DNA of 40,331 nucleotides from an uncultured Acidobacteriia bacterium (GTDB lineage: Bacteria; Acidobacteriota; Terriglobia; Bryobacterales; Bryobacteraceae). The notes below the pieces were generated by a model, which was not told where the DNA came from, searched no databases, and was given only the letters and a program-made list of their open reading frames with translations. Every line of letters starts with the position of its first letter. Within the stretch, counting starts at the first letter, position 1. Positions 26,385 to 35,039 of this stretch are shown one piece after another. The translations under genes and the position numbers were made by a program. Location of the stretch: the NCBI GenBank assembly GCA_903909435.1, contig CAIVVT010000297.1:1-40331 (forward strand), given 5' to 3'.

Positions 26385-26947
26385 AGCTCGCTCTGTACGG
26401 CGGCACCTTCGATCCTATCCACCGCGCCCATCTGACGGTAGCGGCGGAGGCGGCCGACCGCTTCGCTCTGGATCAGATCTGGTTCATCACCGCGGGCCAG
26501 CCTCCGCACAAGCCCGCAGGCGGCACGACACCCTATGAACTCCGTCAGCGCATGGTCGAAATCGCCTGTGCGTCGGACCCCCGCTTCCACTCTCCACGGC
26601 TCGAAGAAGGCGCCGGAGCCAGCTACACCATCCACACCATCGAGCGGGTCCATGCCAGGCTCGGGCCCGACGACCAACTATTCTTCCTGATTGGCGCTGA
26701 CGCCTTTGCCGAGATCGGAACGTGGTATCGTTCGCAGGACGTTCTGGCGGCCTTGGAGTTCATCGTCGTATCGCGGCCCGGTTACGTGTATCCTGTACCC
26801 GGCACGGCACGAATTCAGCGTTTGGAAACGCTTGCACTTCCGGTCAGCTCCTCAGAGATACGCCGGATGCTGGAGCAGGGCGGGACACCGGCCGAACTTC
26901 CGGAGTCCGTCGCCGAGTACATCACCTCCCATGCGCTGTACCGCTGA
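26381..26947 (+). CDS. nadD: Nicotinate-nucleotide adenylyltransferase
   Basis: Adenylates nicotinate mononucleotide with ATP to deamido-NAD in NAD biosynthesis. 188 aa, typical length. The nucleotidyltransferase motif [12 protein letters not shown] spans 7-18; the second motif is the C-terminal [10 protein letters not shown] (155-164). [15 protein letters not shown] (103-117) is characteristic of NadD. The GTG start overlaps the rnhA stop (GTGA), implying coupled translation. Followed after 21 nt by a histidine kinase gene. Confidence 0.95.
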   Translation: MKLALYGGTFDPIHRAHLTVAAEAADRFALDQIWFITAGQPPHKPAGGTTPYELRQRMVEIACASDPRFHSPRLEEGAGASYTIHTIERVHARLGPDDQLFFLIGADAFAEIGTWYRSQDVLAALEFIVVSRPGYVYPVPGTARIQRLETLALPVSSSEIRRMLEQGGTPAELPESVAEYITSHALYR

Positions 26948-26968
26948 GGGCGTTCACGAGTAGTAGCA

Positions 26969-28450
26969 ATGACTGCCCGAATTTTTTTCAAGCTCATCTC
27001 CGCGGTTCTGATCGTGATGGTGGTCGCGTTCACGGCCGTCGATCTGCTCTCGGCGCACTACGCCGAGCAGGCCTACATGGCTGGCTTGAAGACCGAGATC
27101 AGCGAGAAGATCCGCATGTTCCAGACGATGGAACGGACCCGCTTGCTGGAGTTGACGCCCGGGAGCGTGCGCGAGCTGGCGCAGGCTGCCGGCGGGCGCT
27201 TGACCATCATTGCTCCGGACGGCCATGTGCTGTTCGATTCAGAGGCTGACCCCGCCAGGATGGAGAACCATGCCACGCGTCCTGAGGTCAGGGAGGCTTT
27301 GCAGGGCCGCATCGGCATCTCGGAGCGCACCAGCGTGAGTGTCGGTGTCCGATTTCTCTATGTCGCCGGCCCGCTGCAGGCGGGAGTCGCGCGCCTTGCG
27401 GTGCCGCTCAGCGATGTCGAACGGCAAGTCACCAGCCTGCGCCGTGCGCTGGTGCTCTACACCGCTCTGGCGTTCATCCCGGGCATCCTGTTAACCGCCT
27501 TTTTCGCGCGCTACTTCTCCCGCCGCCTGGGTGCGATCATCGATTACGCCTCCACGCTGGCCACGGGCAATTTCAAGGCCCGGCTGGAACACCAGGGTAA
27601 CGACGAACTCGGCATCCTGGGGCGCCAGTTGAATGAAACGGGCAGAAAGCTGCAGAAGATGTTCGAGGAACTGCAGCGCGAGCACGTCGAACTCGAGAAG
27701 GTCGAACGCATTCGCAAGGACTTCGTGATCAACGTCTCGCACGAACTGCGCACCCCGCTGGCCTCCATCCAGGGCTATACCGAGACCCTGCTGGACGGCG
27801 CGCTCGAAGACAAAGAAAACAACGTCAAGTTCCTCAATATCATTCGCCAGAATGCGGAACGACTGGCGCGACTCACTGCGGACCTGCTGATCCTCTCGCG
27901 CCTGGAACTGAAGACGCAAAAGCTGGAACTCACCAGTCATCGCGCCAATCCGCTGGTTGAGGAGTGCATCGACACGCTGCGGCCGATTGCGGGCAAGAAG
28001 GGGATCGACATCCGTTTCATTCCCGCCGCCGAGTCCACGCAGGTATTTTGCGACGACGAGGCGGTGCATCAGGTGCTGATGAACCTGCTCGACAACGCCA
28101 TCAAGTACACGCCGGAGCAGGGAGTTATCACCGTGACGGCGCAGGCGGCCACGGATGGTCCGGGAAGCGGGATGATTGAGATCGGAGTGCGAGATAGCGG
28201 GCAGGGGATTCCGTCCGACGAACTGCCCAGGTTGTTCGAACGCTTCTACCGTGTGGACAAGGCCCGCTCGCGCGCGCTTGGCGGCACCGGGTTGGGACTG
28301 GCCATCGTGAAGCACCTGGTCCGGTCCATGGGCGGCGAGGTGAAGGTGCACAGTGTGGTGAACGAGGGGTCGACGTTTAGCTTCACTTTGCCGGCAAATG
28401 ACCTTTCCCGCGTTGATGCGGAGCCGGCTCACGATTCATTAACCGATTAG
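26969..28450 (+). CDS. Sensor histidine kinase, PhoR/VicK-like
   Basis: Membrane sensor kinase of 493 aa. TM1 (about 7-28) and TM2 (about 160-180) flank an extracytoplasmic sensor region of about 130 aa that looks like a PAS-like/dCACHE-type fold (LTIIAPDGHVLFDSEADP, 78-95). HAMP about 182-235. HisKA phosphoacceptor His258 lies in VSHELRTPLASIQGY. ATPase boxes: N (LMNLLDNAIKY, 370-380), G1 (RDSGQGIP, 408-415), F (LFERFYRVDK) and G2 (GGTGLGLAIV, 438-447). It is followed 50 nt later by its probable partner regulator. The kinase-before-regulator order is opposite to classical phoB-phoR. The signal is unknown; no phosphate-transport genes are present here. Confidence 0.93.
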   Translation: MTARIFFKLISAVLIVMVVAFTAVDLLSAHYAEQAYMAGLKTEISEKIRMFQTMERTRLLELTPGSVRELAQAAGGRLTIIAPDGHVLFDSEADPARMENHATRPEVREALQGRIGISERTSVSVGVRFLYVAGPLQAGVARLAVPLSDVERQVTSLRRALVLYTALAFIPGILLTAFFARYFSRRLGAIIDYASTLATGNFKARLEHQGNDELGILGRQLNETGRKLQKMFEELQREHVELEKVERIRKDFVINVSHELRTPLASIQGYTETLLDGALEDKENNVKFLNIIRQNAERLARLTADLLILSRLELKTQKLELTSHRANPLVEECIDTLRPIAGKKGIDIRFIPAAESTQVFCDDEAVHQVLMNLLDNAIKYTPEQGVITVTAQAATDGPGSGMIEIGVRDSGQGIPSDELPRLFERFYRVDKARSRALGGTGLGLAIVKHLVRSMGGEVKVHSVVNEGSTFSFTLPANDLSRVDAEPAHDSLTD

Positions 28451-28476
28451 TCATCCGATTGTCATGGTTGTCATGG
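28449..28476. promoter_or_regulatory. TGTCA-type direct repeats, candidate regulator-binding site
   Basis: TTGTCATGG occurs twice in tandem (28459-28467, 28468-28476), preceded by AGTCA at 28449-28453, which is 11 nt before the next TGTCA. The motif resembles the TGTCA half-sites of PhoB-type boxes, though the 9-nt spacing of the last pair is not canonical. It lies between the kinase stop and the regulator ATG, so autoregulation of the regulator gene is possible. Confidence 0.4.
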
Positions 28477-28500
28477 CAATTGTGAATAAGGGTGATCTGA

Positions 28501-29211
28501 ATGAAGAAAATCATGCTGATTGAGGACGATTCCGATTTGTTTGCGCTGCTGAAATACAACCTGGAAAAGGAAGCTTTCCAGATGGTCGGCTCGCAAACTG
28601 GCAAAGGCGCGGTGGATCTGTGCCGCCGCGAGCGGCCGGACCTGGTCATTCTCGACATCATGCTGCCCGATTCCGACGGGCTGGATATCTGCAAAGGCAT
28701 CCGCAGCCATCCTGAGCTCGCCCACATCCCCGTGATCTTCCTCACGGCGCGCGCGTCGGAGACCGACCGCATCGTGGGTCTGGAATTGGGCGCCAACGAT
28801 TACATCGTCAAGCCCTTCTTCGTGCGCGAGCTGATCGCGCGCATCAAGATCCAGTTCCGCAGCCAGCAGCAGCCGACGAGGACGCTGCAGATCGGCGGCT
28901 TGAATCTCGACCGTTCGAGCTGTCGCGTGTCGCTGCAAGGCTCTGCGCTATCGCTGACTGCGACTGAGTTCCGGTTGCTTGAGTTCCTGATGACGCGCCC
29001 GGGCGTGGTGTTCAGCCGCGAGCAGCTGCTCGACTCAGTGTGGGGCCACGATCGCGCCGTAACCGACCGCACGGTGGACGTGTACATCCTGCGCCTGCGT
29101 CAAAAAATTGAGCAGGATCCGACCAACCCGCACTACATCCGATCGGTGCGTGGCTTCGGCTACAGCTTCAACGAAGTGGCCAGCGCGCTGACGGCGGAAG
29201 CGGTCAACTAG
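28501..29211 (+). CDS. OmpR/PhoB-family response regulator
   Basis: 236-aa DNA-binding regulator, probable partner of the upstream kinase. Receiver domain 1-118 with acidic pocket Glu8-Asp9-Asp10, phosphoacceptor Asp52 (VILDIMLPDSDG), Thr82 (LTARAS) and Lys104 (YIVKPF). The winged-helix effector domain covers about 130-228 (SLTATEFRLLEFLMTRPG ... RTVDVYILRLRQKIE ... IRSVRGFGYSF). An AAGGGTG ribosome site lies about 8 nt before the ATG. Last gene of the dusB-rnhA-nadD-kinase-regulator run; convergent with the epimerase gene 50 nt away. Confidence 0.94.
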   Translation: MKKIMLIEDDSDLFALLKYNLEKEAFQMVGSQTGKGAVDLCRRERPDLVILDIMLPDSDGLDICKGIRSHPELAHIPVIFLTARASETDRIVGLELGANDYIVKPFFVRELIARIKIQFRSQQQPTRTLQIGGLNLDRSSCRVSLQGSALSLTATEFRLLEFLMTRPGVVFSREQLLDSVWGHDRAVTDRTVDVYILRLRQKIEQDPTNPHYIRSVRGFGYSFNEVASALTAEAVN

Positions 29212-29261
29212 CGGGCATTTCCGCTCGCCTCGAGGCGCGACGGCCCGCATGCGGTAGTGCG

Positions 29262-30356
29262 TCAGGCGACGCCCTTCAGCCCCAGGCCTGGCCGATCAGG
29301 CAGCACCAGCTTGCCGTGCTCGACCAACACGCCCTCGTACGGATCGTTCTTGATCAGCAGGTTTCCGTCGAGATCGGCATAGTCCACAAGCGGGCTCAGG
29401 TGCGCCGCCCCGGTGACCGCCACCGACGACGACACCATGCAGCCGATCATCACCTGCAAGCCCAGCGAGCGCGCCAGTTCGATCATCCTGAGCGCGGCCA
29501 GCAGTCCGCCCGCCTTGTCCACCTTTACGTTGATGCCGTCGAAGTGCTGGGCCACTTTCGCCACATCGTTCAGATGCAGGCACGCTTCGTCGGCGAAGAC
29601 CGGCATATGGACGCGTTTGCGAATCCAGTTCATGTCCTCGAGGTTCGACGCGTCGAGAGGCTGCTCGATGAACTCGACGCCGTGCCGCTCCAGAAAGTTG
29701 ATCCGCTCGACCGCCTCTTCCTTGGTCTTGTAGCCCTCGTTGGCGTCGGTGCGCAGCGGTTTGTTCGTGACGGCGCGGACGGCCTCGATGGTGGCTTCGT
29801 CTTTGCCCAGGCCGACCTTGATCTTGAGCACCGGGAACGCAGCGGCTTCCTCCACCTTCCTGCGTGTCGTGGCGGGGTCGTCGATCCCGATGGAGAACGT
29901 CGTCACCGGCGTCGCCTTTGGATCGAGCCCAAGCAATTTGTAGACGGGAATGCCCAACTTCTGACCGGCCCAGTCCAGCAGGGCGATATCCAGCGCGGCC
30001 TTGGCTGCGTACTCGCCCTCCACGCGGCGCGAGACCTCGCTCAGGAGCGTGCGGAAATGCCACGGATCGGAGGATTCGAGGTAAGGCAAAATCGCGCTGA
30101 GGGCGTTCTTCGCGGTCACCGCGCTCTCTTTGTACCGGACGATGGGCGCGCCTTCACCGACACCGGTGATGCCGTCCTGCGTCCATTTCAAGAAGAACGT
30201 GTCGCGGAAAGCACTCGACGACATAACGGTCGTCCAGGTGTGGCGCAGGTTCAGCCGCTTGATGTCGAACTCAATCTTGGACGCGCTGGAGACCGGCGCC
30301 GCGTTGAGCGTCCAGGGTGCGGCGGACGCGGCGGCTAGAAAACTGCGACGGTGCAT
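29262..30356 (-). CDS. L-Ala-D/L-Glu (dipeptide) epimerase with export leader
   Basis: Enolase-superfamily enzyme that inverts the C-terminal residue of dipeptides, classically L-Ala-D-Glu from murein. The barrel catalytic residues are visible: Lys178/Lys180 in LKIKVGLG, Asp204 in RTDANEGY, Glu231 in FIEQPLD, Asp256 in FADEACL and Lys278 in INVKVDKAGG. The KxK plus NVKVDK pattern matches dipeptide epimerases better than mandelate racemase. Unusually, the N-terminus (RRSFLAAASAAPWTLNAA, 3-20) is a Tat-type leader, whereas the B. subtilis YkfB and E. coli YcjG enzymes are cytosolic. The upstream NlpC/P60 gene ends 34 nt before this start; the pair parallels ykfC-ykfB. Confidence 0.92.
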   Translation of the reverse strand: MHRRSFLAAASAAPWTLNAAPVSSASKIEFDIKRLNLRHTWTTVMSSSAFRDTFFLKWTQDGITGVGEGAPIVRYKESAVTAKNALSAILPYLESSDPWHFRTLLSEVSRRVEGEYAAKAALDIALLDWAGQKLGIPVYKLLGLDPKATPVTTFSIGIDDPATTRRKVEEAAAFPVLKIKVGLGKDEATIEAVRAVTNKPLRTDANEGYKTKEEAVERINFLERHGVEFIEQPLDASNLEDMNWIRKRVHMPVFADEACLHLNDVAKVAQHFDGINVKVDKAGGLLAALRMIELARSLGLQVMIGCMVSSSVAVTGAAHLSPLVDYADLDGNLLIKNDPYEGVLVEHGKLVLPDRPGLGLKGVA

Positions 30357-30390
30357 GAATCGCGACTCCTCGTATGAGATTTGGGCCGGC

Positions 30391-31272
30391 TTATTTCTTC
30401 CAACGGCGGCAAGCCACCAGCAGGGTGGTCCAGGGCTCGTCGTCCAGGCGGCTGATCTGGATCACGGGCTGCGCGTGCGTGGTGGCGTGGATAAACTGGC
30501 CGCCGCCGAGGTAGAAACCCGTGTGCGTGATCTTGTCCGCTGACGCTCCGAAATACAGTAGGTCGCCAGTCTGCAGGCCATCGCGCTCCACCTTCGTCAT
30601 GCCCGGCCAGTCAGCCTGCGGCTGCGCGTCCCGCGGCAAGCTGACGCCGCCCCGCCGGCACAGCATCTGCGTGAAGCCCGAGCAATCATAGCCTGACGAC
30701 GAAGCGCCGCCCCAGGTGTAAGGCAGGCCCAGGAAGTGATGGCTGAGAGCCGCCAATGCGGGTATGTCCAGCGTCTTTGCGTCGAGGCTGATGTCCCCGC
30801 GCTGGATCCAAGCGGCGGCTCCAGTGGGCAGGCGGACCTCGATCCAGCGGCCGTCCTCCTCGGTTTTCTCACGCAGCACTTCGAGCCGCGTCTCGAACGG
30901 CAAGCTTAGCAGCGGCGCGTGCTTCGTGACGGAGGGCTCGCGGTAGACGTGGGCGTACAGGCTCTCGATCCGCGCGACTTGCGGCGTCACCGGATAGCTC
31001 GCCTTGCGCAGCGCGCGCAGAGCGGCTTTCTCCACCCAACCCGTGTAGTCGTCAGGCGTGCGGACGTTCGTCCACCCGCCGTGGGTCTTCAGGATGTCCA
31101 CGCTGGTGGCGTAAATGGCCTGCGAAACCACGTCGGCGTCGGCGGATGGCTTGGAGAACATGTTCGCCACCGGACGCGTGACAACGGCGCGCCGCGGCGG
31201 ACCGGCGGCCAGCGCCACCAGCGAAAGGCACACCATTCCTGTCAGTAGAGCCGGGATTGACGCAGCATTCAT
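30391..31272 (-). CDS. NlpC/P60 murein peptidase with SH3 domains (YkfC-like)
   Basis: Exported cysteine peptidase predicted to cut murein peptides after D-Glu, yielding L-Ala-D-Glu for the epimerase encoded next. The 293 aa comprise a signal peptide (about 1-24), two bacterial SH3-like domains (about 28-85 and 95-162) and a C-terminal NlpC/P60 domain. That domain has catalytic Cys197 (YDCSGF), His250 (ITHTGFYLG) and His262 (FIHATT). This architecture matches gamma-D-glutamyl-L-diamino acid endopeptidases of the YkfC type. First gene of a two-gene minus-strand unit; divergent from the spermidine-synthase-like gene. The exact bond cut is inference from family and context. Confidence 0.92.
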   Translation of the reverse strand: MNAASIPALLTGMVCLSLVALAAGPPRRAVVTRPVANMFSKPSADADVVSQAIYATSVDILKTHGGWTNVRTPDDYTGWVEKAALRALRKASYPVTPQVARIESLYAHVYREPSVTKHAPLLSLPFETRLEVLREKTEEDGRWIEVRLPTGAAAWIQRGDISLDAKTLDIPALAALSHHFLGLPYTWGGASSSGYDCSGFTQMLCRRGGVSLPRDAQPQADWPGMTKVERDGLQTGDLLYFGASADKITHTGFYLGGGQFIHATTHAQPVIQISRLDDEPWTTLLVACRRWKK

Positions 31273-31405
31273 CTTTCAATGATTGTCGCGCGAATCCGAG
31301 CCCTGGGAACGCCATCTCCGGGTGGGAGGTTAGGATGGGAACAGGACCTCAGCTTCGGGCGTCTATACCTTCAAGGACGGTTTTGAAAGGGAGTCTCGCA
31401 AGCCA

Positions 31406-33553
31406 TTGGCAGTACAGAGTGTGATTGATGCCGGAACGCACAGCGATTCCGGAGCGGGCCAACCTTCGTCCGCTTCCCGGCTGGGCCCATCGTGGCTCTA
31501 CGCGCTGGCGATCTTCCTGAATGCGTTCCTGCTGTTCCAGGTTCAGCCGCTGATCGGGAAGTTCATCCTGCCCTGGTTCGGCGGCGCGGCGGCGGTCTGG
31601 ACCGTGTGCCTGCTGTTCTTTCAAGTGGCCCTGCTGCTGGGCTACCTTTACGCCCACATCCTGACGCGCCGCGCCGCGCCGCGCTGGCAGGCCCGAATTC
31701 ACATCGGATTGCTGGCCTTGAGCTTCCTGGTTCTGCCGATTCTGCCGCGCGAGACCTGGAAATCAACGGGCGGAGGCGACCCGTCCTGGCGGATCCTGCT
31801 GCTGCTCACGCTGACCGTCGGGCTCCCCTATTTCCTGCTCTCTTCCACCAGTCCGCTGCTGCAATCCTGGTACGCGCGGAGCCGTGCGGGCGCGGTGCCG
31901 TACCGCCTTTACGCCTTGTCGAATGTGGGTTCCATGCTGGCGCTGGTGAGCTACCCGGCCCTGATCGAGCCCAAACTGACCGGCACGCATCAGGCGGTAC
32001 TCTGGTCTGCCACCTACGTGGTGTCCGCGATCCTGTGCGCCTGCGTGGCCTTCGGAGCGAATGCGGGATTGCCCGCCGGGGGCGGGATGGCCGGACTGGC
32101 GTCTGATTCCGGCGCGGCGACCGGGCCGCGGCTGTCCAGCAAACTGATGTGGATGGCGCTGGCCGCGTGCGGTTCGGCCCTGCTGGTCGCGATCTCGACG
32201 CACGTCACGCAGAACGTGGCCTCGGTGCCGCTGCTGTGGGTGATCCCGCTGGCGCTCTATCTGTTGAGCTTCATCCTGTGTTTCGACAGCTCGTTCTGGT
32301 ACCGGCGCGGCGTGTTCCTGCGGTTGCTGAGCGTCGCATTGGCCTGCATGGCCTATGCGCTTTCAACTTCCTTTGCCGTGTTGCCGCTGGGCTTGCTGGT
32401 CGGGCTGTATTGCTGCGGGCTGTTCGTCTGCTGCATGTTCTGCCACGGCGAACTGGTCCGCCTGAAGCCGCACCCGGCGCATCTCACGTCGTTCTACCTG
32501 TTGATCTCGTTCGGCAGCGCCCTGGGCGCGTTCTTTGCCGCGCTGTTAGCGCCCCGCATCTTCACGGGGCACTTTGAACTGCAGGTCGCCTTGGGCTGCT
32601 GCGCGATTCTGGTGCCGGTCGTCTACGCCAGCGACCCGCGTAGCCGGCTCTATCGCGCGCGCTGGCAGCCGGCCTGGATCGGGTTGCTGGGACTCACCCT
32701 GGCAATTGTCGCCGGTTTAGCCGCCACGGTCGTCGAACAGTCGGCACACGCGCGGCTGATGGTGCGTAACTTCTACGGCGTCCTGAGCGTGGTGGACCAG
32801 TTGACTTCGCAGACCGCGGAGGGCGAGAGCCAGCGCTCCAGGAAGCTCATGAACGGGTCCATCGACCATGGGATGCAGTGGTTGTCACCGTCCAGACGCC
32901 GCGAACCCACCGCATATTACGCCGCTGACTCGGGCATCGGCATCGCCCTGCGGGCGGCGGGCGAACAGCGTTCCCCGCTGCGCGTGGGCGTGATCGGACT
33001 CGGCGTGGGCACGCTGGCGACTTACGGCCGTCCGGGCGACCACTACAGCTTCTACGAACTGAACCCGCTGGTGGCGCGCCTGGCCCGCGACGAGTTCAGC
33101 TACATCCGCGATTCGGCGGCGCAGGTGGATGTGGTGTTGGGAGACGGGCGTCTCTCGCTGGAACGCGAGCCCGGATGGCAATACGATGTGCTGGCGGTGG
33201 ATGCCTTCTCGGGCGATTCGATCCCGGTGCACATGCTCACCCGGCAGGCCTTCGCGCTGTATTTCGCGCATCTTCAGCCGGCGGGCGTACTGGCCGTGCA
33301 CATCTCGAACAACTACCTGAATCTGAAGCCCGTGGTGCAGGCGGCCGCAACTTCCCAGCACAAGCGGGCGACCGTGATCGAGCACCCGGGCGATAGGGCG
33401 CGAGGCGTGTTTGCCTCCACCTGGGTGCTGCTGGGCAACGATGGCGGCTACCTCGGCCAGCAGGAAATCGAGGGTGCGGGCAGGCGTCTGCCGAGCGCGG
33501 GCGGCCAACTCTGGACCGACGATTTCAGCAGCCTCTTCTCGATCCTCGACTAG
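31406..33553 (+). CDS. Membrane-fused spermidine synthase-like protein
   Basis: 715-aa protein with a long N-terminal membrane region (about 28-470, roughly a dozen hydrophobic segments) joined to a C-terminal Rossmann domain of the spermidine synthase type. The latter shows VIGLGVGTLATYG, the acidic YELNPL, VVLGDGRL and AVDAFSGDSIPVHML. This fusion ('fused MFS/spermidine synthase') is widespread in bacteria but has no settled reaction; aminopropyl transfer is not assured. The start is uncertain: TTG 31406 gives the longest frame, with AAAGGGAG about 12 nt upstream; GTG 31421 is an alternative. Divergent from the NlpC gene, with a 133-nt gap in which I see no clear promoter. Confidence 0.85.
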   Translation: MAVQSVIDAGTHSDSGAGQPSSASRLGPSWLYALAIFLNAFLLFQVQPLIGKFILPWFGGAAAVWTVCLLFFQVALLLGYLYAHILTRRAAPRWQARIHIGLLALSFLVLPILPRETWKSTGGGDPSWRILLLLTLTVGLPYFLLSSTSPLLQSWYARSRAGAVPYRLYALSNVGSMLALVSYPALIEPKLTGTHQAVLWSATYVVSAILCACVAFGANAGLPAGGGMAGLASDSGAATGPRLSSKLMWMALAACGSALLVAISTHVTQNVASVPLLWVIPLALYLLSFILCFDSSFWYRRGVFLRLLSVALACMAYALSTSFAVLPLGLLVGLYCCGLFVCCMFCHGELVRLKPHPAHLTSFYLLISFGSALGAFFAALLAPRIFTGHFELQVALGCCAILVPVVYASDPRSRLYRARWQPAWIGLLGLTLAIVAGLAATVVEQSAHARLMVRNFYGVLSVVDQLTSQTAEGESQRSRKLMNGSIDHGMQWLSPSRRREPTAYYAADSGIGIALRAAGEQRSPLRVGVIGLGVGTLATYGRPGDHYSFYELNPLVARLARDEFSYIRDSAAQVDVVLGDGRLSLEREPGWQYDVLAVDAFSGDSIPVHMLTRQAFALYFAHLQPAGVLAVHISNNYLNLKPVVQAAATSQHKRATVIEHPGDRARGVFASTWVLLGNDGGYLGQQEIEGAGRRLPSAGGQLWTDDFSSLFSILD

Positions 33554-33559
33554 AGACTG

Positions 33560-33650
33560 GTGGGACAGACCATCGCCCTGCGTGGTCTGTCGAAGCTAGG
33601 GACGGACGGCACAAGCCCGACAGACGACGCAAGCGATCGTCTGTCCTACT
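33560..33650. repeat. Family-2 nested-palindrome element
   Basis: Outer ends GTGGGACAGAC and GTCTGTCCTAC pair with one mismatch. Two inner hairpins with perfect 9-bp stems lie at 33564-33591 (GACAGACCA ... TGGTCTGTC) and 33619-33645 (GACAGACGA ... TCGTCTGTC). The first loop is TCGCCCTGCG; the second, CGCAAGCGA, is close to its complement. It starts 6 nt after the stop of the membrane protein gene and ends 15 nt before the NUDIX gene. Confidence 0.8.
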
Positions 33651-33665
33651 GAATACACTCGAAGC

Positions 33666-34286
33666 ATGGACCCGCACTGGCTCGATTGGGCGAAGCGACT
33701 TCAGGCCATCGCTCAAACCGGCATCACCTACACCAAAGACCACTACGACAAGGAGCGCTACGAGGCGATCCGCCAAGTCGCGGCCGAAATCCTGGGGGCG
33801 GGAACGGAGGCGGCGAGTATTCAGCCCATCGTCGATCTGCTGAAAGGCGACATCGGCTACGCCACCCCGAAGGTGGACGTGCGAGCGGCGGTGATTCACG
33901 AGGGCAGGATTCTGTTGGTCAAAGAGGCGGAAGATGGCGGATGGAGCCTGCCGGGTGGATGGGCCGACGTCGGCGACGTGCCGAGCCTGGCCGCCGCGCG
34001 GGAAGTCAGGGAAGAATCCGGCTACGAAGTGGTGGCACGCAAGCTGGCGGCGGTGCTGGACCGCAACCTGCACGGACACCCCTTCTTCCCGTACCACGCC
34101 TACAAACTCTACTTCCTGTGCGAGTTGTTAGGCGGGGAAGCGAAGTCCAGCTATGAGACCGACGGGGTGGGCTTTTTTGACGAAAACGCCCTGCCGCCGT
34201 TGTCGTTGACACGGGTCATGCCGGCGCAAATCGCGCTGATGTTCGAGCATTACCGGAATCCCGCCAAGCCGACGACCTTCGATTGA
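33666..34286 (+). CDS. NUDIX hydrolase with N-terminal NUDIX-associated domain
   Basis: Predicted hydrolase of nucleoside-diphosphate derivatives, in the ADP-ribose pyrophosphatase-like group that carries a helical N-terminal domain (about 3-62). The Nudix box spans residues 98-120: GWADVGD ... REVREESGY, with the REVREE catalytic core intact (112-117). The first conserved Glu is Asp104 here, a conservative change at a position less critical for metal binding. 206 aa, complete. Preceded by a palindromic element and ending 15 nt before the convergent MmcQ gene. The substrate is not predictable. Confidence 0.9.
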   Translation: MDPHWLDWAKRLQAIAQTGITYTKDHYDKERYEAIRQVAAEILGAGTEAASIQPIVDLLKGDIGYATPKVDVRAAVIHEGRILLVKEAEDGGWSLPGGWADVGDVPSLAAAREVREESGYEVVARKLAAVLDRNLHGHPFFPYHAYKLYFLCELLGGEAKSSYETDGVGFFDENALPPLSLTRVMPAQIALMFEHYRNPAKPTTFD

Positions 34287-34301
34287 TTCGGAGCGATTGA
34301 G

Positions 34302-34643
34302 TCAGAGCGACGCACGCGCCTTTTTCGGCAGCCTGGCGACGACCAGGTCGTACGACTGCCGCAGCAGGCGCTGGACCTCCCGGGCGGGCAGCGCGTCGAG
34401 GCGTTCCAAGGCAATCCACTGCGCACGCGCGAGGTAAGGCGCAGGCAGGCAGCCGGGCCGCTCGCCGAGATCCTGGAAATCCTCGGGGCTGCATTTGAAG
34501 CTCAACGCGACCGGCCCCGGTTCGAGGTTCATCACGGCGAACATCTTGCCGGCAACTTTGAAGACAAGATCGCTGCCCCACTGGACGTTCTCCGTTGCCC
34601 CCGCGAGCCCGAGGCAAATGCTACGTACGCCGTCGCGGTCCAT
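34302..34643 (-). CDS. MmcQ/YjbR family protein
   Basis: 113-aa protein of the MmcQ/YjbR family, which has a CyaY-like fold and is annotated as DNA-binding without a firm role. Visible features: WGSDLVFKVAGKMFAV (near 21-36), LSFKCSPEDF and the basic C-terminus RQSYDLVVARLPKKAR. The ATG at 34643 is preferred because the family starts here; the open frame to 34787 adds 48 residues of low-complexity, non-family sequence covering a hairpin region. No ribosome site is visible. Divergent from the M16 peptidase. Confidence 0.85.
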   Translation of the reverse strand: MDRDGVRSICLGLAGATENVQWGSDLVFKVAGKMFAVMNLEPGPVALSFKCSPEDFQDLGERPGCLPAPYLARAQWIALERLDALPAREVQRLLRQSYDLVVARLPKKARASL

Positions 34644-35039
34644 GTTCGACAGGTTAGCGCGGTGCCTGCCGACTGCGTGGGGCGTCAGAGTGGGGCGCGA
34701 CCGCGGCGACGCAGCGTCCGCCTGGACGGGCGAGAATCGAAAACCGCTAGTTTTTGCGGTTTGCGAAAATTGGCCATTTAGAATCAATAGCTTGAAAAGC
34801 CAAACCGCTAAAGTTAGCGGTTTGGCTTTTCAGCGCCGGGCGCGAGCCTCCGGCGGAGGGGCATCCGAGGGCGGATTCTTCTCTAGTTACGGGCTCGAGT
34901 TACGGGCGCGCCCGGGGCCTCGCACTGAACGATTCAAACCAGCTGGAAAAGCGGCCAGCGCCAATCGGTTCAGGCGAGCCCGCTAGTGGCAAGTTACGCC
35001 GCTGCACGGTGCGGGGATGCTAGGATCGTATTCGAATCT
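34644..35039. other. Divergent intergenic region with attenuator-like hairpins
   Basis: A 396-nt non-coding gap between the MmcQ start (minus) and the M16 peptidase start (plus). It contains an AT-rich patch (34740-34830) with two related hairpins, listed separately. It also has a direct repeat AGTTACGGGC at 34885-34894 and 34898-34907 (13-nt period), and a 12-bp palindrome CGGGCGCGCCCG at 34903-34914. I see no convincing ORF or promoter consensus. Confidence 0.7.
34741..34832. promoter_or_regulatory. Two related hairpins with alternative pairing
   Basis: Hairpin 1 at 34741-34762: AAACCGC pairs with GCGGTTT. Hairpin 2 at 34793-34832: a perfect 19-bp stem with a 2-nt loop (AG), arms running TGAAAAGCC...CTAA and TTAG...GGCTTTTCA, terminator-like (A-run in, T-run out). 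GCGGTTTG at 34756-34763 can instead pair with CAAACCGC at 34801-34808, which would break hairpin 2. This gives the 1:2, 2:3, 3:4 scheme of an attenuator. Both neighbours are divergent, so no known gene end needs a terminator here. Confidence 0.6.

Noticed and set aside
29226-29237. 12-bp palindrome CGCCTCGAGGCG between convergent genes
   Set aside because: It has no loop or T-tract and is too short to support a terminator or operator call.
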